The notes: a model not told the origin generated them from the sequence alone. A DNA stretch of 26,641 bases from JAZRUF01 sp045652405 (GCA_045652405.1 JAZRUF010000016.1:1-26641); one strand, 5' to 3'. Counted from the first letter of the stretch, positions 1-7,359 are shown. Program-made: numbers and translations.

Positions 1-1715
1 GCGAGGCACGCAATATGCCGCGTATGATATACATATCCAAGGTTGATGAGGATAACTCGGATTACAATGCAACGTTTGATGCATTGCGTGAGAAATACGG
101 CAATAAGATTGCACCTGTCGTTGTTCCGATTTGGGATGACAACCGCAAGGTAACCGGTATAATCGACGTTCTCAACAAACGCGCATACGAGATGCAGAAT
201 TTAAAGCGTGTCGAGATTGAAGTTCCTGAGGACAAGGCCTCAGTTATAACCGAGTTTAATGATGCGCTTAAGGAAGCAGTTGCAGAGACCAGCGAAGAGC
301 TTATGAACCGCTTCTTCGAGGGTGATGATTTTACTTATGCCGAAATGATTAAAGGTCTGCACCAGGGCGTGGACGAGCTGAGTCTGTTCCCGGTACTGTG
401 CGGCTCGGGCGTAAACTGTCTGGGAAGCCTTATGCTTATGGACCATATTGTTGATTTGTTCCCGAACCCGATTGAAGGCAACTATCACAAGGCTACAAAC
501 GCTGCGGGCGAGGTTGAGGAATTTGTAGTTTCCCCCGGCGGTGTTCCGTCTGCATTTGTTTGGAAGACTGTTTCTGACCAGTACGGAAAATATTCATTCG
601 TCAAGGTTCTCAGCGGTGAGATTACATCCGATACCGCTCTTGTAAATGCGAGAACCGGTGAGACCGAGAAGCTCGGACGTTTGTACTCAATGTGCGGCAA
701 GAAAGCAAGCGAGGTTAAGTCCCTCTCTTGCGGCGATATTGGAGCTATCGGAAAGATGGATAAGGTAAAAACTGGAGATACGCTGTGCGACCCGCGCAAG
801 GTTGTATCCTTAAAGCAGATACCGTATGATGCAGCTTGCTATTCAATGGCTATCTCTCCCAAGACCAAAGGTCAGGAGGATAAAATTGGCGTAGGTCTTA
901 ACAGACTCAACGAGGAAGACCCATCATTTACTCATTCAAATAATCCGGAAACTAAGCAGATGATTCTCTCCGGTCTCGGTGACCAGCATCTGGACGTTTT
1001 GGTTTCCAAACTCAAGAGCCGCTTTGGCGTAGAAGCAGAACTTTCTGAGGCAAAGGTTGCATACCGCGAGAAGATTAAGAAAAAGGTTGAAGCTCACGGT
1101 CGCCATAAGAAGCAGAGTGGCGGTTCCGGTCAGTTCGGTGACGTATGGGTTCGCTATGAACCGCAGGAAGAGCAGGAAGGCCTTATCTTCAATGTAGAAG
1201 TTGTCGGCGGTGCGGTTCCGAAGAACTTTAACCCGGCAGTAGAGAAGGGTATTCAGGAAGCCATCCTGAAAGGTCCGCTCGCAGGTTATCCGATGGTTAA
1301 CCTGAAAGCTACACTCTATGACGGTTCATACCATCCGGTTGACTCTAACGAAATGGCGTTTAAGATGGCTGCAATCCTCTCCTATAAGGAAGCAATGCCC
1401 AACGCTGCACCCACATTACTTGAGCCGGTCGGTTCTCTCGTAGTAACTATTCCGGACAGCCACATGGGCGACGTTATAGGTGACCTCAACAAGCGCCGAG
1501 GTCGCGTTCTCGGCATGAACTCCGTCAGTGGCGGTCTGCAGGAGGTTGAGGCTGAGGTTCCGATGGCTGAAATGAGCTCTTACGCTATCGACCTTCGCTC
1601 AATGACTCAGGGCAGAGGCTCATATACTTTTGAGTTTGTACGTTATGAGGAGACTCCTGCTAACGTTCAGCAGAAAATTATTGAAGAGCGCAAAGCATTC
1701 CTCGCAGAAGAATAA
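1..1715 (+). CDS. EF-G-like translational GTPase, 5'-truncated by window edge
   Basis: Ribosome-associated GTPase of the elongation factor G family, which acts in the cytoplasm on ribosome translocation. The reading frame is open from base 3, so the gene starts before the window. 570 residues are visible against roughly 690 for the family, and the missing part should hold the P-loop and switch regions. Visible parts are the end of the G domain, domain II, the domain III/IV junction with the EF-G hallmark KKQSGGSGQFGDVWVR, the domain IV segment HPVDSNEMAFKMAA, and domain V with GDLNKRRGRVLGM. The G4 guanine-recognition motif, normally NKxD, reads SKVD (bases 36-47). No tuf or ribosomal protein gene follows, and a terminator comes directly after the stop. 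I infer a second, EF-G-like paralogue (often annotated fusA2 or 'EF-G-like') and not the str-operon fusA. The family is certain; the exact subfamily is not. Confidence 0.93.
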   Translation, partial: EARNMPRMIYISKVDEDNSDYNATFDALREKYGNKIAPVVVPIWDDNRKVTGIIDVLNKRAYEMQNLKRVEIEVPEDKASVITEFNDALKEAVAETSEELMNRFFEGDDFTYAEMIKGLHQGVDELSLFPVLCGSGVNCLGSLMLMDHIVDLFPNPIEGNYHKATNAAGEVEEFVVSPGGVPSAFVWKTVSDQYGKYSFVKVLSGEITSDTALVNARTGETEKLGRLYSMCGKKASEVKSLSCGDIGAIGKMDKVKTGDTLCDPRKVVSLKQIPYDAACYSMAISPKTKGQEDKIGVGLNRLNEEDPSFTHSNNPETKQMILSGLGDQHLDVLVSKLKSRFGVEAELSEAKVAYREKIKKKVEAHGRHKKQSGGSGQFGDVWVRYEPQEEQEGLIFNVEVVGGAVPKNFNPAVEKGIQEAILKGPLAGYPMVNLKATLYDGSYHPVDSNEMAFKMAAILSYKEAMPNAAPTLLEPVGSLVVTIPDSHMGDVIGDLNKRRGRVLGMNSVSGGLQEVEAEVPMAEMSSYAIDLRSMTQGRGSYTFEFVRYEETPANVQQKIIEERKAFLAEE

Positions 1716-1722
1716 GAAGTTT

Positions 1723-1760
1723 AACCCCGCCTGCTTTTTAATAAAAGCAGGCGGGGTTTT
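1723..1760 (+). terminator. Rho-independent terminator of the EF-G-like gene
   Basis: A perfect GC-rich stem, ccccgcctgctttt (1725-1738) pairing with aaaagcaggcgggg (1743-1756), has a 4-base loop and is followed by tttt. It begins about 10 bases after the EF-G-like stop codon. Confidence 0.92.
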
Positions 1761-1765
1761 ATCTG

Positions 1766-1807
1766 AAAAGAGCCTATGCATTCAGCATAGGCTCTTTTGT
1801 CTGTTTT
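1766..1807 (-). terminator. Second hairpin, probably ending the glycosidase transcript
   Basis: A perfect 14-bp stem, aaaagagcctatgc (1766-1779) with gcataggctctttt (1785-1798), has a 5-base loop and lies within 10 bases of the glycosidase stop. The T runs at both ends could let it work in either direction. As a minus-strand terminator it closes the glycoside hydrolase gene; in the plus direction it backs up the first hairpin. Confidence 0.75.
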
Positions 1808-4311
1808 TATCTTCCTTCTTCTTCGTCGCCGACTTTTGCGTACTCTTTCGAGTCAATCCAATATTGGAGAGACTCTACCGGAGTATCGTCAAGCTGCCAG
1901 AACTGAGTCATCATGCGCTCACGCACAGGTCTGCGCGTGCTGTCCTTGGACATATATTCCTTAAGTTCATTTACGCTAAGTGATGCTTCGGGTGCGAATT
2001 TATCGCTGCAAATATAATTTATAAGTGCTTCAAACATTCCGCATACCTCAGGAACTTGAGTGCCGAGACCGGTGAAGTTAAGTCCGGTTACAAGGAGACT
2101 TCCGTTGCCGACCTTCATTTCGGTTATATAGCCGAAATTGCGGAGTGTGCGGTCGTATTGGAATTCCGGCAGCCCGAAACCGCCTACAGCGTATACGTCA
2201 AAGCGGTCGCGCGTGCTCTTGTCGATGCACTGGAATGCAGGGGTGACTTTTGTCGGGAAATCGTCTAATATAATCTTGTCAGAGTCTTCAATCAGGTTAT
2301 AGAACTGCAAGTTGGTTATTCCGTTATGCGGGAATCCTGTCAATGCGTCGTTGTTGTTTACAAGACCGCCATAAATCGTGCCGCGGTCCCAGATAACGCC
2401 TTTGAAGCGCTCCCATGTTGCGCGGAAGCTGTACTTTCCTGCAACCGCGTCCTGATTTGCCACGTGGCGAGTTAAGGGGCTGCGGTAGAAGAGAAGCACG
2501 CGGTTTCCTTTTTCAAGCTCATCGAATACATTGTCATCCAACACATCTGTTACATACACGGGTTTTCCGTTTTTCGGGCAGTGTGCAACTGCCGGATAGC
2601 GGGACTGTGCATTGATGTTTGAAAGGTTGAATGCGCAATCTGAGAAGGACATTTCTGACGGCTTGTTTGTAAAGCTCCAGATGTCCCAGTCGTTTTCAAT
2701 TACATGCTTGTTTATGGGTGAGATAAGGCGAACTTCCAGACGGTATGCGCAGGATTTCTTGATTGCGGGTAAGGTTAAGTGGAGTTTTACAATCTCAGAC
2801 AGTCCACGTTTGTCTATATTGATATTGTCAAGCTCGCCGGAGAGTGCGACGGTATTTGTTTCCGTGTCGATAAGCTCATAGCAAAGCTTGCAGTTGCCAT
2901 ACTCCTGCTGTGAGTAGTTTGAGACGGATACCGGGATTACAACCGTATCACCCTCGAAGAATGAGCGTACCGGGATGTCTGCAAGGACTACAACGTCGCC
3001 GTTGAAGCGCAGGAAACGCTTCGGGTCTACACCGGACTGTTCATCAAAACAGTCAACTACGCCGTTACTGTTCTCATAGCGATCAGTATCTGCAAACTGA
3101 AGCATATGGAATCCACGAAGAATAGGACTTCTTCTTATGCCTTCAAGTGCAAGCTTCCAACTCATAAACTGGAATGCCTTGCTTGCGCGAAACATATCCG
3201 GAAAACGCTCTTCAAGACCTTTGGCGCGTATCATTTTCTTCTGCTCAGCTATCCACCACGGGGCGGGCTTGCCGGCTTTTTTAAACTTTTCATCAAGTAC
3301 GTCAAGGTTGCGCAGTGCAGTATAATGGCATACCTCGTGTGCGATTATCGGGCGCTGCGGAATTATTGAACGTGTGATTTTTCCACCGCCGTTTTCCGAT
3401 GTTGTTGTAAGACCGGTGCATGAGCCGTATACGAGCAGATTGTCGGTGTTATGGAACATATCACCGTGCTTTCCGAACGGGTAGTAGTAGCTCATGTGCT
3501 GAACGTCAAAGTTTACGTAATCGCGGTCGAATTCACCGTGTGCGCAGGTGTCGATAAACAGACGTGAAGGGTCTAATTCCTTTATGTAGTTTGCAATTTC
3601 ACGCACGCGCGGATTTTCGCCCGGGTGCTTGATTTCGTTTCCTATGCAACAGACCATGTATGACGGATGGTTCATAAGGGGAAGTACGAACTGGTTTATT
3701 TTTTCGTTTGTTATTAGAACCTCAACGCCGTGAACCATTTCTTCCAAGTTGTTGTACTCATCGTCACAGTCGCGCATTTCGATGTGAATAAACATTCCCA
3801 GCTTGTCCGCGGCGCGGAAGCAAGCCTCAGACGGCACGCGGGAGTGGAAACGGATGGTGTTAAAGCCATACTCTTTTGCTATACGAATGCATTTTGCATA
3901 GTATTCCTCTTCGGGAAGGTCAAGTATATTCTCGTGGTCGTGGCAGACGGTGCCGCGGATAAATGCGCGTATGAAGAAAGGCTTGCCGTTTAAAAGAATG
4001 TCACTTCCTTCGACTGCAAGAGAACGCATTCCGAATTGGTCGGAAAAACTTTCTTGGGTTCCGTCTGAAAAGGTTATATCTGCAGACATGGTATAAAGAT
4101 AGGGGTCTTCAATTGACCAAAGATGCGCATTTGAAAGCTCGGCAAAAAATGCCTGCTCTTTAACGGAAGCAGTGCCGTTTGCTACGCATGCACCTTCGGA
4201 ATCGGTTATCTTATAGGAAATATCAGTTGCGGGGATGGAGGAATGAATTTTTACCGATACGCCGTTTTTGGAAAGCTCAGGCGTTATACAAAAAAACTCA
4301 AGCTTGTTCAT
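1807..4311 (-). CDS. Glycoside hydrolase family 2 protein (TIM-barrel type)
   Basis: A predicted retaining beta-glycosidase of the GH2 clan, 834 residues. It has no signal peptide, so it probably acts in the cytoplasm on imported oligosaccharides. The first ~110 residues form the usual beta-sandwich, ending in a segment with FGMRSLAVEG and LLNGKPFFIRAF. The TIM barrel follows, with TIRFHSRVPS, then the acid/base motif CCIGNEI (Glu about 226) and a candidate nucleophile in RPIIAHEV (Glu about 326). The C-terminal ~400 residues contain further beta-rich domains. I chose the ATG at 4311 because a GGGAG Shine-Dalgarno lies 9-10 bases before it. An upstream in-frame ATG at 4398 would add 29 residues without similarity to the family and would cover the promoter. 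The gene stands alone with no transporter or sugar kinase beside it, so the substrate (galactoside, glucuronide, mannoside or other) cannot be named. Confidence 0.85.
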   Translation of the reverse strand: MNKLEFFCITPELSKNGVSVKIHSSIPATDISYKITDSEGACVANGTASVKEQAFFAELSNAHLWSIEDPYLYTMSADITFSDGTQESFSDQFGMRSLAVEGSDILLNGKPFFIRAFIRGTVCHDHENILDLPEEEYYAKCIRIAKEYGFNTIRFHSRVPSEACFRAADKLGMFIHIEMRDCDDEYNNLEEMVHGVEVLITNEKINQFVLPLMNHPSYMVCCIGNEIKHPGENPRVREIANYIKELDPSRLFIDTCAHGEFDRDYVNFDVQHMSYYYPFGKHGDMFHNTDNLLVYGSCTGLTTTSENGGGKITRSIIPQRPIIAHEVCHYTALRNLDVLDEKFKKAGKPAPWWIAEQKKMIRAKGLEERFPDMFRASKAFQFMSWKLALEGIRRSPILRGFHMLQFADTDRYENSNGVVDCFDEQSGVDPKRFLRFNGDVVVLADIPVRSFFEGDTVVIPVSVSNYSQQEYGNCKLCYELIDTETNTVALSGELDNINIDKRGLSEIVKLHLTLPAIKKSCAYRLEVRLISPINKHVIENDWDIWSFTNKPSEMSFSDCAFNLSNINAQSRYPAVAHCPKNGKPVYVTDVLDDNVFDELEKGNRVLLFYRSPLTRHVANQDAVAGKYSFRATWERFKGVIWDRGTIYGGLVNNNDALTGFPHNGITNLQFYNLIEDSDKIILDDFPTKVTPAFQCIDKSTRDRFDVYAVGGFGLPEFQYDRTLRNFGYITEMKVGNGSLLVTGLNFTGLGTQVPEVCGMFEALINYICSDKFAPEASLSVNELKEYMSKDSTRRPVRERMMTQFWQLDDTPVESLQYWIDSKEYAKVGDEEEGR

Positions 4312-4346
4312 TGTAACATACTCCCTTTGTTTTATATTCTGTCCGT

Positions 4347-4375
4347 AGTATAACACAATTGCAAATTTGTGAACA
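4347..4375 (-). promoter_or_regulatory. Promoter of the glycosidase gene with possible operator
   Basis: On the minus strand an extended -10 (TG-T-TATACT, bases 4347-4355) lies 36 bases before the chosen start. The -35 at about 4370-4375 (TGTTCA) is weak. The spacer carries an imperfect inverted repeat, CACAA...TTGTG (4354-4371), placed where a repressor would block polymerase. The promoter is an inference from position and match; the operator is a guess. Confidence 0.42.
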
Positions 4376-4401
4376 TGTCCATTTTTTTCTTTTTTCATGT
4401 G

Positions 4402-4419
4402 CGTTTTGAAAAACGTTTT
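4402..4419. repeat. Overlapping palindromes in the glycosidase/ypeB divergent region
   Basis: aaaacgtttt (4410-4419) is a perfect 10-base palindrome. It overlaps a second inverted repeat, cgtttt-ga-aaaacg (4402-4415). A palindrome centred on CG and flanked by A and T runs resembles operators of LacI-family sugar regulators, which would suit the glycosidase gene. It does not fit the catabolite-repression cre consensus, because the spacing is one base too long. Confidence 0.3.
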
Positions 4420-4426
4420 AAAAACT

Positions 4427-4455
4427 GCATAGCTTTGCCGCGGGTGGGGAAAATA
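4427..4455 (+). promoter_or_regulatory. Putative forespore (sigma-F/sigma-G type) promoter of ypeB
   Basis: GCATA (4427-4431) is followed after 14-15 bases by GGGGAAAATA (4446-4455). This matches the forespore pattern GYATA/GCATR with GGnnAnAnT, apart from minor deviations. No good sigma-A pair is seen in the same interval. Transcription would start about 30 bases before the ypeB ATG. In Bacillus subtilis ypeB belongs to the sigma-G regulon, so location and motif agree. Sigma-F and sigma-G motifs overlap and cannot be separated by eye. Confidence 0.5.
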
Positions 4456-4493
4456 ACCTTAATAAATTATGCGTAAAAAAGGAGAATGGGCAA

Positions 4494-5852
4494 ATGACAA
4501 AAAGGCTAATGGTACGCATAGCTGCGTTTAGCATCGCCGCGGCGGTGATAAGCGCGGGGACAGCGATTATCGGATGGCAAAGGGCAGATGCTTATAAGAG
4601 GTCTATAGAGAATGGATACCAGCGGGCGTTTTCCGAGCTTGTTTCGAGTATGTCGGGGATAGATTATGCGCTTCAGAAGAGCTGTATTTCCACATCTCCG
4701 AGCATGCTTGTGGCGCTCGGAAGCGAGGTTTTTCGTCAGTCAACCGCCGCTGCAAGTGCGCTTTCTCAGCTGCCGTTTACGGAATTGAGACTCGAAAAGA
4801 CATCCAAATTCATATCACAGGTAGGGGATTGGGCATACAGCCTCTCTAAAAGCGCAGCCGACGGATATAAGCTTACATCACAGGAACGTGATATTCTAAA
4901 CCGTTTGGCGGGCACTGCGGATGCGCTTAGTGTGGATTTAAACAATTTGAGTGTGGAGATAAATGAGGGCGGCTTGGAGATTGGGGAAATAACCAAAGCT
5001 GAGCGCAATTTAAATGAGGGTGATGATGTAAAAAATGCATCGGGTGTTTTGCAGAATATTGCGTATTTAGAGCAGGAGTTTCCGGAGTACCCGACTTTGG
5101 TATATGACGGACCGTTTTCCGAGCATATAGATCAGGAAGAGATAGCGTATCTGAAAGGTCGCGGTGAGATAAATGAAGCTCAGGCAAAGCAAGTTGCGGC
5201 ACGCTTTCTTGGAATGAATGGTAATAATCTTAAGTCCGGCGGAAAAACCAGCGGAAAAATACCTGCCTATACTTTTTATGGGACAAGAAACGGCGGCGAA
5301 GTAAGCATTGATGTTTCTTGCCAAGGCGGAATTGTTGTTGAGATGACGGACTCTCGCACGCCAAAAGAGCCGACTCTTGATGTACAAGGTGCTACGCAAG
5401 CGGCGAAAAAGTTCCTTCGAGAGCAGGGGTACGGTGAGATGAAGGAGAGCTATTGGACGGTTTATTCAGACACGGTTATGATAAATTTTGCACCCGTGCA
5501 AAACGGCGCGGTACTGTATCCTGATTTGGTGAAGGTAAGCGTTTGTTTGGATAACGGCGAGGTGTGCAACTTTGAGGCGCGCGGATATATAATGAACCAT
5601 AAAGAGCGCAAGATACCCGAGGTTGGAATTTCACTGGATAAGGCAAAGGAGCGCGTAGCAGAGGGACTTAAAATAAAAGGTTATAACCTTGCAATTATAC
5701 CCGGCGCGGGGAGAGGGGAAAAGTTCGTGTATGAAATGCAGTGTGAGCGCTCTGACGGAAGCCACTGCCTTGTGTATTTAGACGCACAAACCGGTGTAGA
5801 GGAGCAGATATTTATATTGCTTGAGGATGATAACGGAATTCTTGCAATATAA
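4494..5852 (+). CDS. ypeB: Germination protein YpeB
   Basis: A spore inner-membrane protein that, in Bacillus, stabilises and localises the cortex-lytic enzyme SleB and is needed for cortex breakdown during germination. The 452-residue product has an N-terminal membrane anchor (about residues 7-27), a long alpha-helical region, then the YpeB hallmark FPEYPTLVYDGPFSEH (about 196-211). Three PepSY-like units follow (about 225-287, 297-365 and 378-442), including LYPDLVKVSV and EARGYIMNH. Length and order match the family. The start is supported by AAAGGAG 9 bases upstream. In bacilli ypeB follows sleB; here the upstream gene is a divergent glycosidase and the downstream gene is convergent metK, so ypeB appears monocistronic. 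Its presence indicates an endospore former. Confidence 0.93.
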   Translation: MTKRLMVRIAAFSIAAAVISAGTAIIGWQRADAYKRSIENGYQRAFSELVSSMSGIDYALQKSCISTSPSMLVALGSEVFRQSTAAASALSQLPFTELRLEKTSKFISQVGDWAYSLSKSAADGYKLTSQERDILNRLAGTADALSVDLNNLSVEINEGGLEIGEITKAERNLNEGDDVKNASGVLQNIAYLEQEFPEYPTLVYDGPFSEHIDQEEIAYLKGRGEINEAQAKQVAARFLGMNGNNLKSGGKTSGKIPAYTFYGTRNGGEVSIDVSCQGGIVVEMTDSRTPKEPTLDVQGATQAAKKFLREQGYGEMKESYWTVYSDTVMINFAPVQNGAVLYPDLVKVSVCLDNGEVCNFEARGYIMNHKERKIPEVGISLDKAKERVAEGLKIKGYNLAIIPGAGRGEKFVYEMQCERSDGSHCLVYLDAQTGVEEQIFILLEDDNGILAI

Positions 5853-5881
5853 TTGATAAAAGCAATTTGCGGTGGTAATAA

Positions 5882-5922
5882 ATAAACATCCGCCAATATA
5901 TGGCGGATGTTTATCTGTTTTT
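5882..5922. terminator. Bidirectional terminator between ypeB and metK
   Basis: A perfect 14-bp stem, ataaacatccgcca (5882-5895) with tggcggatgtttat (5901-5914), has a 5-base loop and is followed on the plus strand by ctgttttt. It lies 29 bases after the ypeB stop and about 20 bases beyond the metK stop on the other strand, so it probably serves both convergent genes. Confidence 0.88.
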
Positions 5923-5934
5923 GAAATATTGAAA

Positions 5935-7122
5935 TCAGAAACCTAATTCATTCCTTAAATCATCAGCTTTGTTTGTTCTCTCCCACGGCAGGTCAAGCTC
6001 GGGGCGACCAAAGTGACCGTAAGCTGCGGTTTGCTTATATATCGGGCGGCGCAGCTCAAGGTATTCGATGATTTTTGCCGGGCGCATATCAAAATGCTTG
6101 GTCACAAGCTCGGAAATCTGAGCATCCGGTATAATACCGGTGCCCTGGGTATCCACCAGGACGGATACCGGGTTTGCCACGCCGATAGCGTAGGCAAGCT
6201 CTATTTCACAGCGCTTGGCGATTCCTGCAGCGACAATGTTTTTTGCAATATGGCGAGCCATATATGCGGCTGAACGGTCAACTTTTGTCGGGTCCTTACC
6301 GGAGAAAGCACCGCCGCCGTGGCGTGCAAAGCCACCGTATGTATCAACAATTATTTTGCGGCCGGTGAGTCCGGAATCACCCTGCGGTCCGCCGATGACG
6401 AAACGACCGGTCGGATTGATGAAGATTTTTGTATTATCGTCCATAAGTTCTGCAGGCATAACCGGACGGATCACGTGTTCGATTATATCGCGGCGAAGTT
6501 CATCAAGAGAAACTGAGTCTGCGTGCTGGGTAGAAACTACAACCGTGTCGCAACGGCAAATTTCGTTGTTTTCATTGTACTCAATCGTGACCTGGGATTT
6601 TCCGTCCGGGCGAATATAGGGGAGAAGTCCGGATTTGCGGACTTCTGCGAGACGTTTAGTCAGGCGGTGCGCATAGGTTATGGGAGCGGGCATTAGTTCA
6701 TCGGTTTCATCGCATGCGAAGCCGAACATCATACCCTGGTCACCTGCGCCGATTTGGTCAGCAGTATCTGTATTTGCGTTTTTGAATTCGATTGAGTTAT
6801 TTACGCCGATAGCGATATCCGGTGACTGCTCGTCTATAGAGCTGAGCACCGCGCAGGTTTTGTAATCAAAGCCCATATCGCCGCTGTCATAGCCTATTTC
6901 CTCAATGGTTTTGCGGACGATAGACGGAATGTCCACATACGAGCTGGTCGTAATTTCGCCCATGACCAAAGCCATTCCGGTTGTGACAACTGATTCGCAC
7001 GCTACGCGGGCAGTTGGGTCATTTGCGAGTATTGCATCCAAAACTGCATCGGAGATTTGGTCACAAACCTTATCCGGATGCCCTTCGGTTACTGATTCTG
7101 AAGTGAATTTATAATTTGCCAT
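5935..7122 (-). CDS. metK: S-adenosylmethionine synthetase (methionine adenosyltransferase)
   Basis: Makes S-adenosylmethionine from methionine and ATP in the cytoplasm, supplying methyl groups and the radical SAM enzymes. The 395-residue protein has the full family length. Visible signatures are TSESVTEGHPDKVCDQISDA near the N-terminus, GAGDQGMMFGFA (the first family signature), GGPQGDSGLTGRK, and the P-loop-like GGGAFSGKDPTKVDRSAAYM. The ATG at 7122 has GGAAGG 6 bases upstream. The gene is monocistronic, with a strong promoter and a structured 65-base leader, which suggests control at the mRNA level. The leader does not resemble the S-box (SAM-I) riboswitch usual for this gene in Firmicutes. 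Confidence 0.98.
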   Translation of the reverse strand: MANYKFTSESVTEGHPDKVCDQISDAVLDAILANDPTARVACESVVTTGMALVMGEITTSSYVDIPSIVRKTIEEIGYDSGDMGFDYKTCAVLSSIDEQSPDIAIGVNNSIEFKNANTDTADQIGAGDQGMMFGFACDETDELMPAPITYAHRLTKRLAEVRKSGLLPYIRPDGKSQVTIEYNENNEICRCDTVVVSTQHADSVSLDELRRDIIEHVIRPVMPAELMDDNTKIFINPTGRFVIGGPQGDSGLTGRKIIVDTYGGFARHGGGAFSGKDPTKVDRSAAYMARHIAKNIVAAGIAKRCEIELAYAIGVANPVSVLVDTQGTGIIPDAQISELVTKHFDMRPAKIIEYLELRRPIYKQTAAYGHFGRPELDLPWERTNKADDLRNELGF

Positions 7123-7148
7123 AGAAAACCTTCCAATTCATAAGTGTT

Positions 7149-7190
7149 CTCAGGGGAGCTTGCCAAAGGCAAGCGCGTTTTTCCCTGAGG
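7149..7190 (-). promoter_or_regulatory. Structured 5' leader element of metK (candidate regulatory RNA)
   Basis: Read on the minus strand, CUCAGGG pairs with CCCUGAG (outer stem, 7183-7189 with 7149-7155). GCUUGCC pairs with GGCAAGC (inner stem, 7168-7174 with 7158-7164) around a UUU loop. The stems are separated by a lopsided internal loop: AAAAACGC on the 5' side and UC on the 3' side. The predicted transcription start lies at or just before the first stem base, so the hairpin opens the mRNA. No U tract follows, so it is not a terminator. It contains CCUU, which could pair with AAGG of the metK Shine-Dalgarno (7129-7134). The structure is directly visible. A SAM-sensing role is inference; mRNA stabilisation is the simpler alternative. 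I do not recognise it as a named SAM riboswitch class. Confidence 0.5.
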
Positions 7191-7192
7191 TT

Positions 7193-7220
7193 ATTATACC
7201 ACAGCTTGTTAAAAAAACAA
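7193..7220 (-). promoter_or_regulatory. Promoter of metK
   Basis: On the minus strand TTGTTT (7215-7220) is followed after 16 bases by a perfect TATAAT (7193-7198), preceded by an extended -10 TG. The expected start of transcription, near 7186-7190, coincides with the first stem of the leader hairpin. Confidence 0.68.
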
Positions 7221-7251
7221 AGCAAAAAACATAGAATAAGAAAAAAACATG

Positions 7252-7267
7252 AAATAATTAATTATTT
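7252..7267. repeat. AT-only perfect 16-base palindrome
   Basis: aaataattaattattt is a perfect palindrome between the metK promoter and the radC promoter, 14 bases before the radC -35 box. It may be a protein-binding site or an UP-like element for the divergent promoters, but AT-rich intergenic DNA makes such palindromes fairly common by chance. Confidence 0.3.
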
Positions 7268-7281
7268 ATGCGCATAACATC

Positions 7282-7310
7282 TTGTTTTTTTGGTGGATAT
7301 ATGGTATAAA
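7282..7310 (+). promoter_or_regulatory. Promoter of the radC-uvrB-uvrA operon
   Basis: TTGTTT (7282-7287), a 17-base spacer and TATAAA (7305-7310), with an extended -10 TG at 7302-7303. Transcription should begin around 7316-7318, inside the LexA-like box that follows. Confidence 0.7.
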
Positions 7311-7315
7311 TAATA

Positions 7316-7329
7316 CAAACATATGTTCT
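7316..7329. promoter_or_regulatory. LexA (SOS) operator
   Basis: CAAACATATGTTCT matches the Bacillus-type LexA/DinR box CGAACATATGTTCG at 12 of 14 positions, with a perfect palindromic core AACATATGTT (7318-7327). It starts 6 bases after the -10 box and overlaps the predicted transcription start, where a bound repressor would block initiation. uvrB-uvrA is a classical SOS operon, so the site fits its genes. The match is seen directly; LexA binding is inferred. Confidence 0.8.
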
Positions 7330-7359
7330 ACGAAAGAGCTGGTAAGGAAGTGTAAAGAA

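Noticed and set aside
1630..1983. Open frame of 117 codons running from the EF-G-like gene through both terminators.
   Set aside because: It overlaps two clear genes and two hairpins and has no ribosome-binding site.
4312..4398. N-terminal extension of the glycosidase from an in-frame ATG at 4398.
   Set aside because: The extra 29 residues do not fit the family and lie over the promoter; the ATG at 4311 has a good ribosome-binding site.
4402..4419. cre site for catabolite control protein A.
   Set aside because: The spacing between TG and the central CG is one base too long, and the right half lacks the conserved CA.
5067..5399. Antisense open frame of 110 codons inside ypeB, and similar antisense frames in addA, addB and metK.
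   Set aside because: All lie opposite well-supported conserved genes, with no start signals or recognisable domains.
7149..7190. metK leader hairpin as a terminator or S-box riboswitch.
   Set aside because: There is no U tract after it, and the S-box four-helix layout and conserved motifs are absent; the leader is too short.
7282..7359. Longer radC starting at 7282.
   Set aside because: It would begin inside the -35 box; the ATG at 7360 has a proper ribosome-binding site and the family-typical N-terminus.
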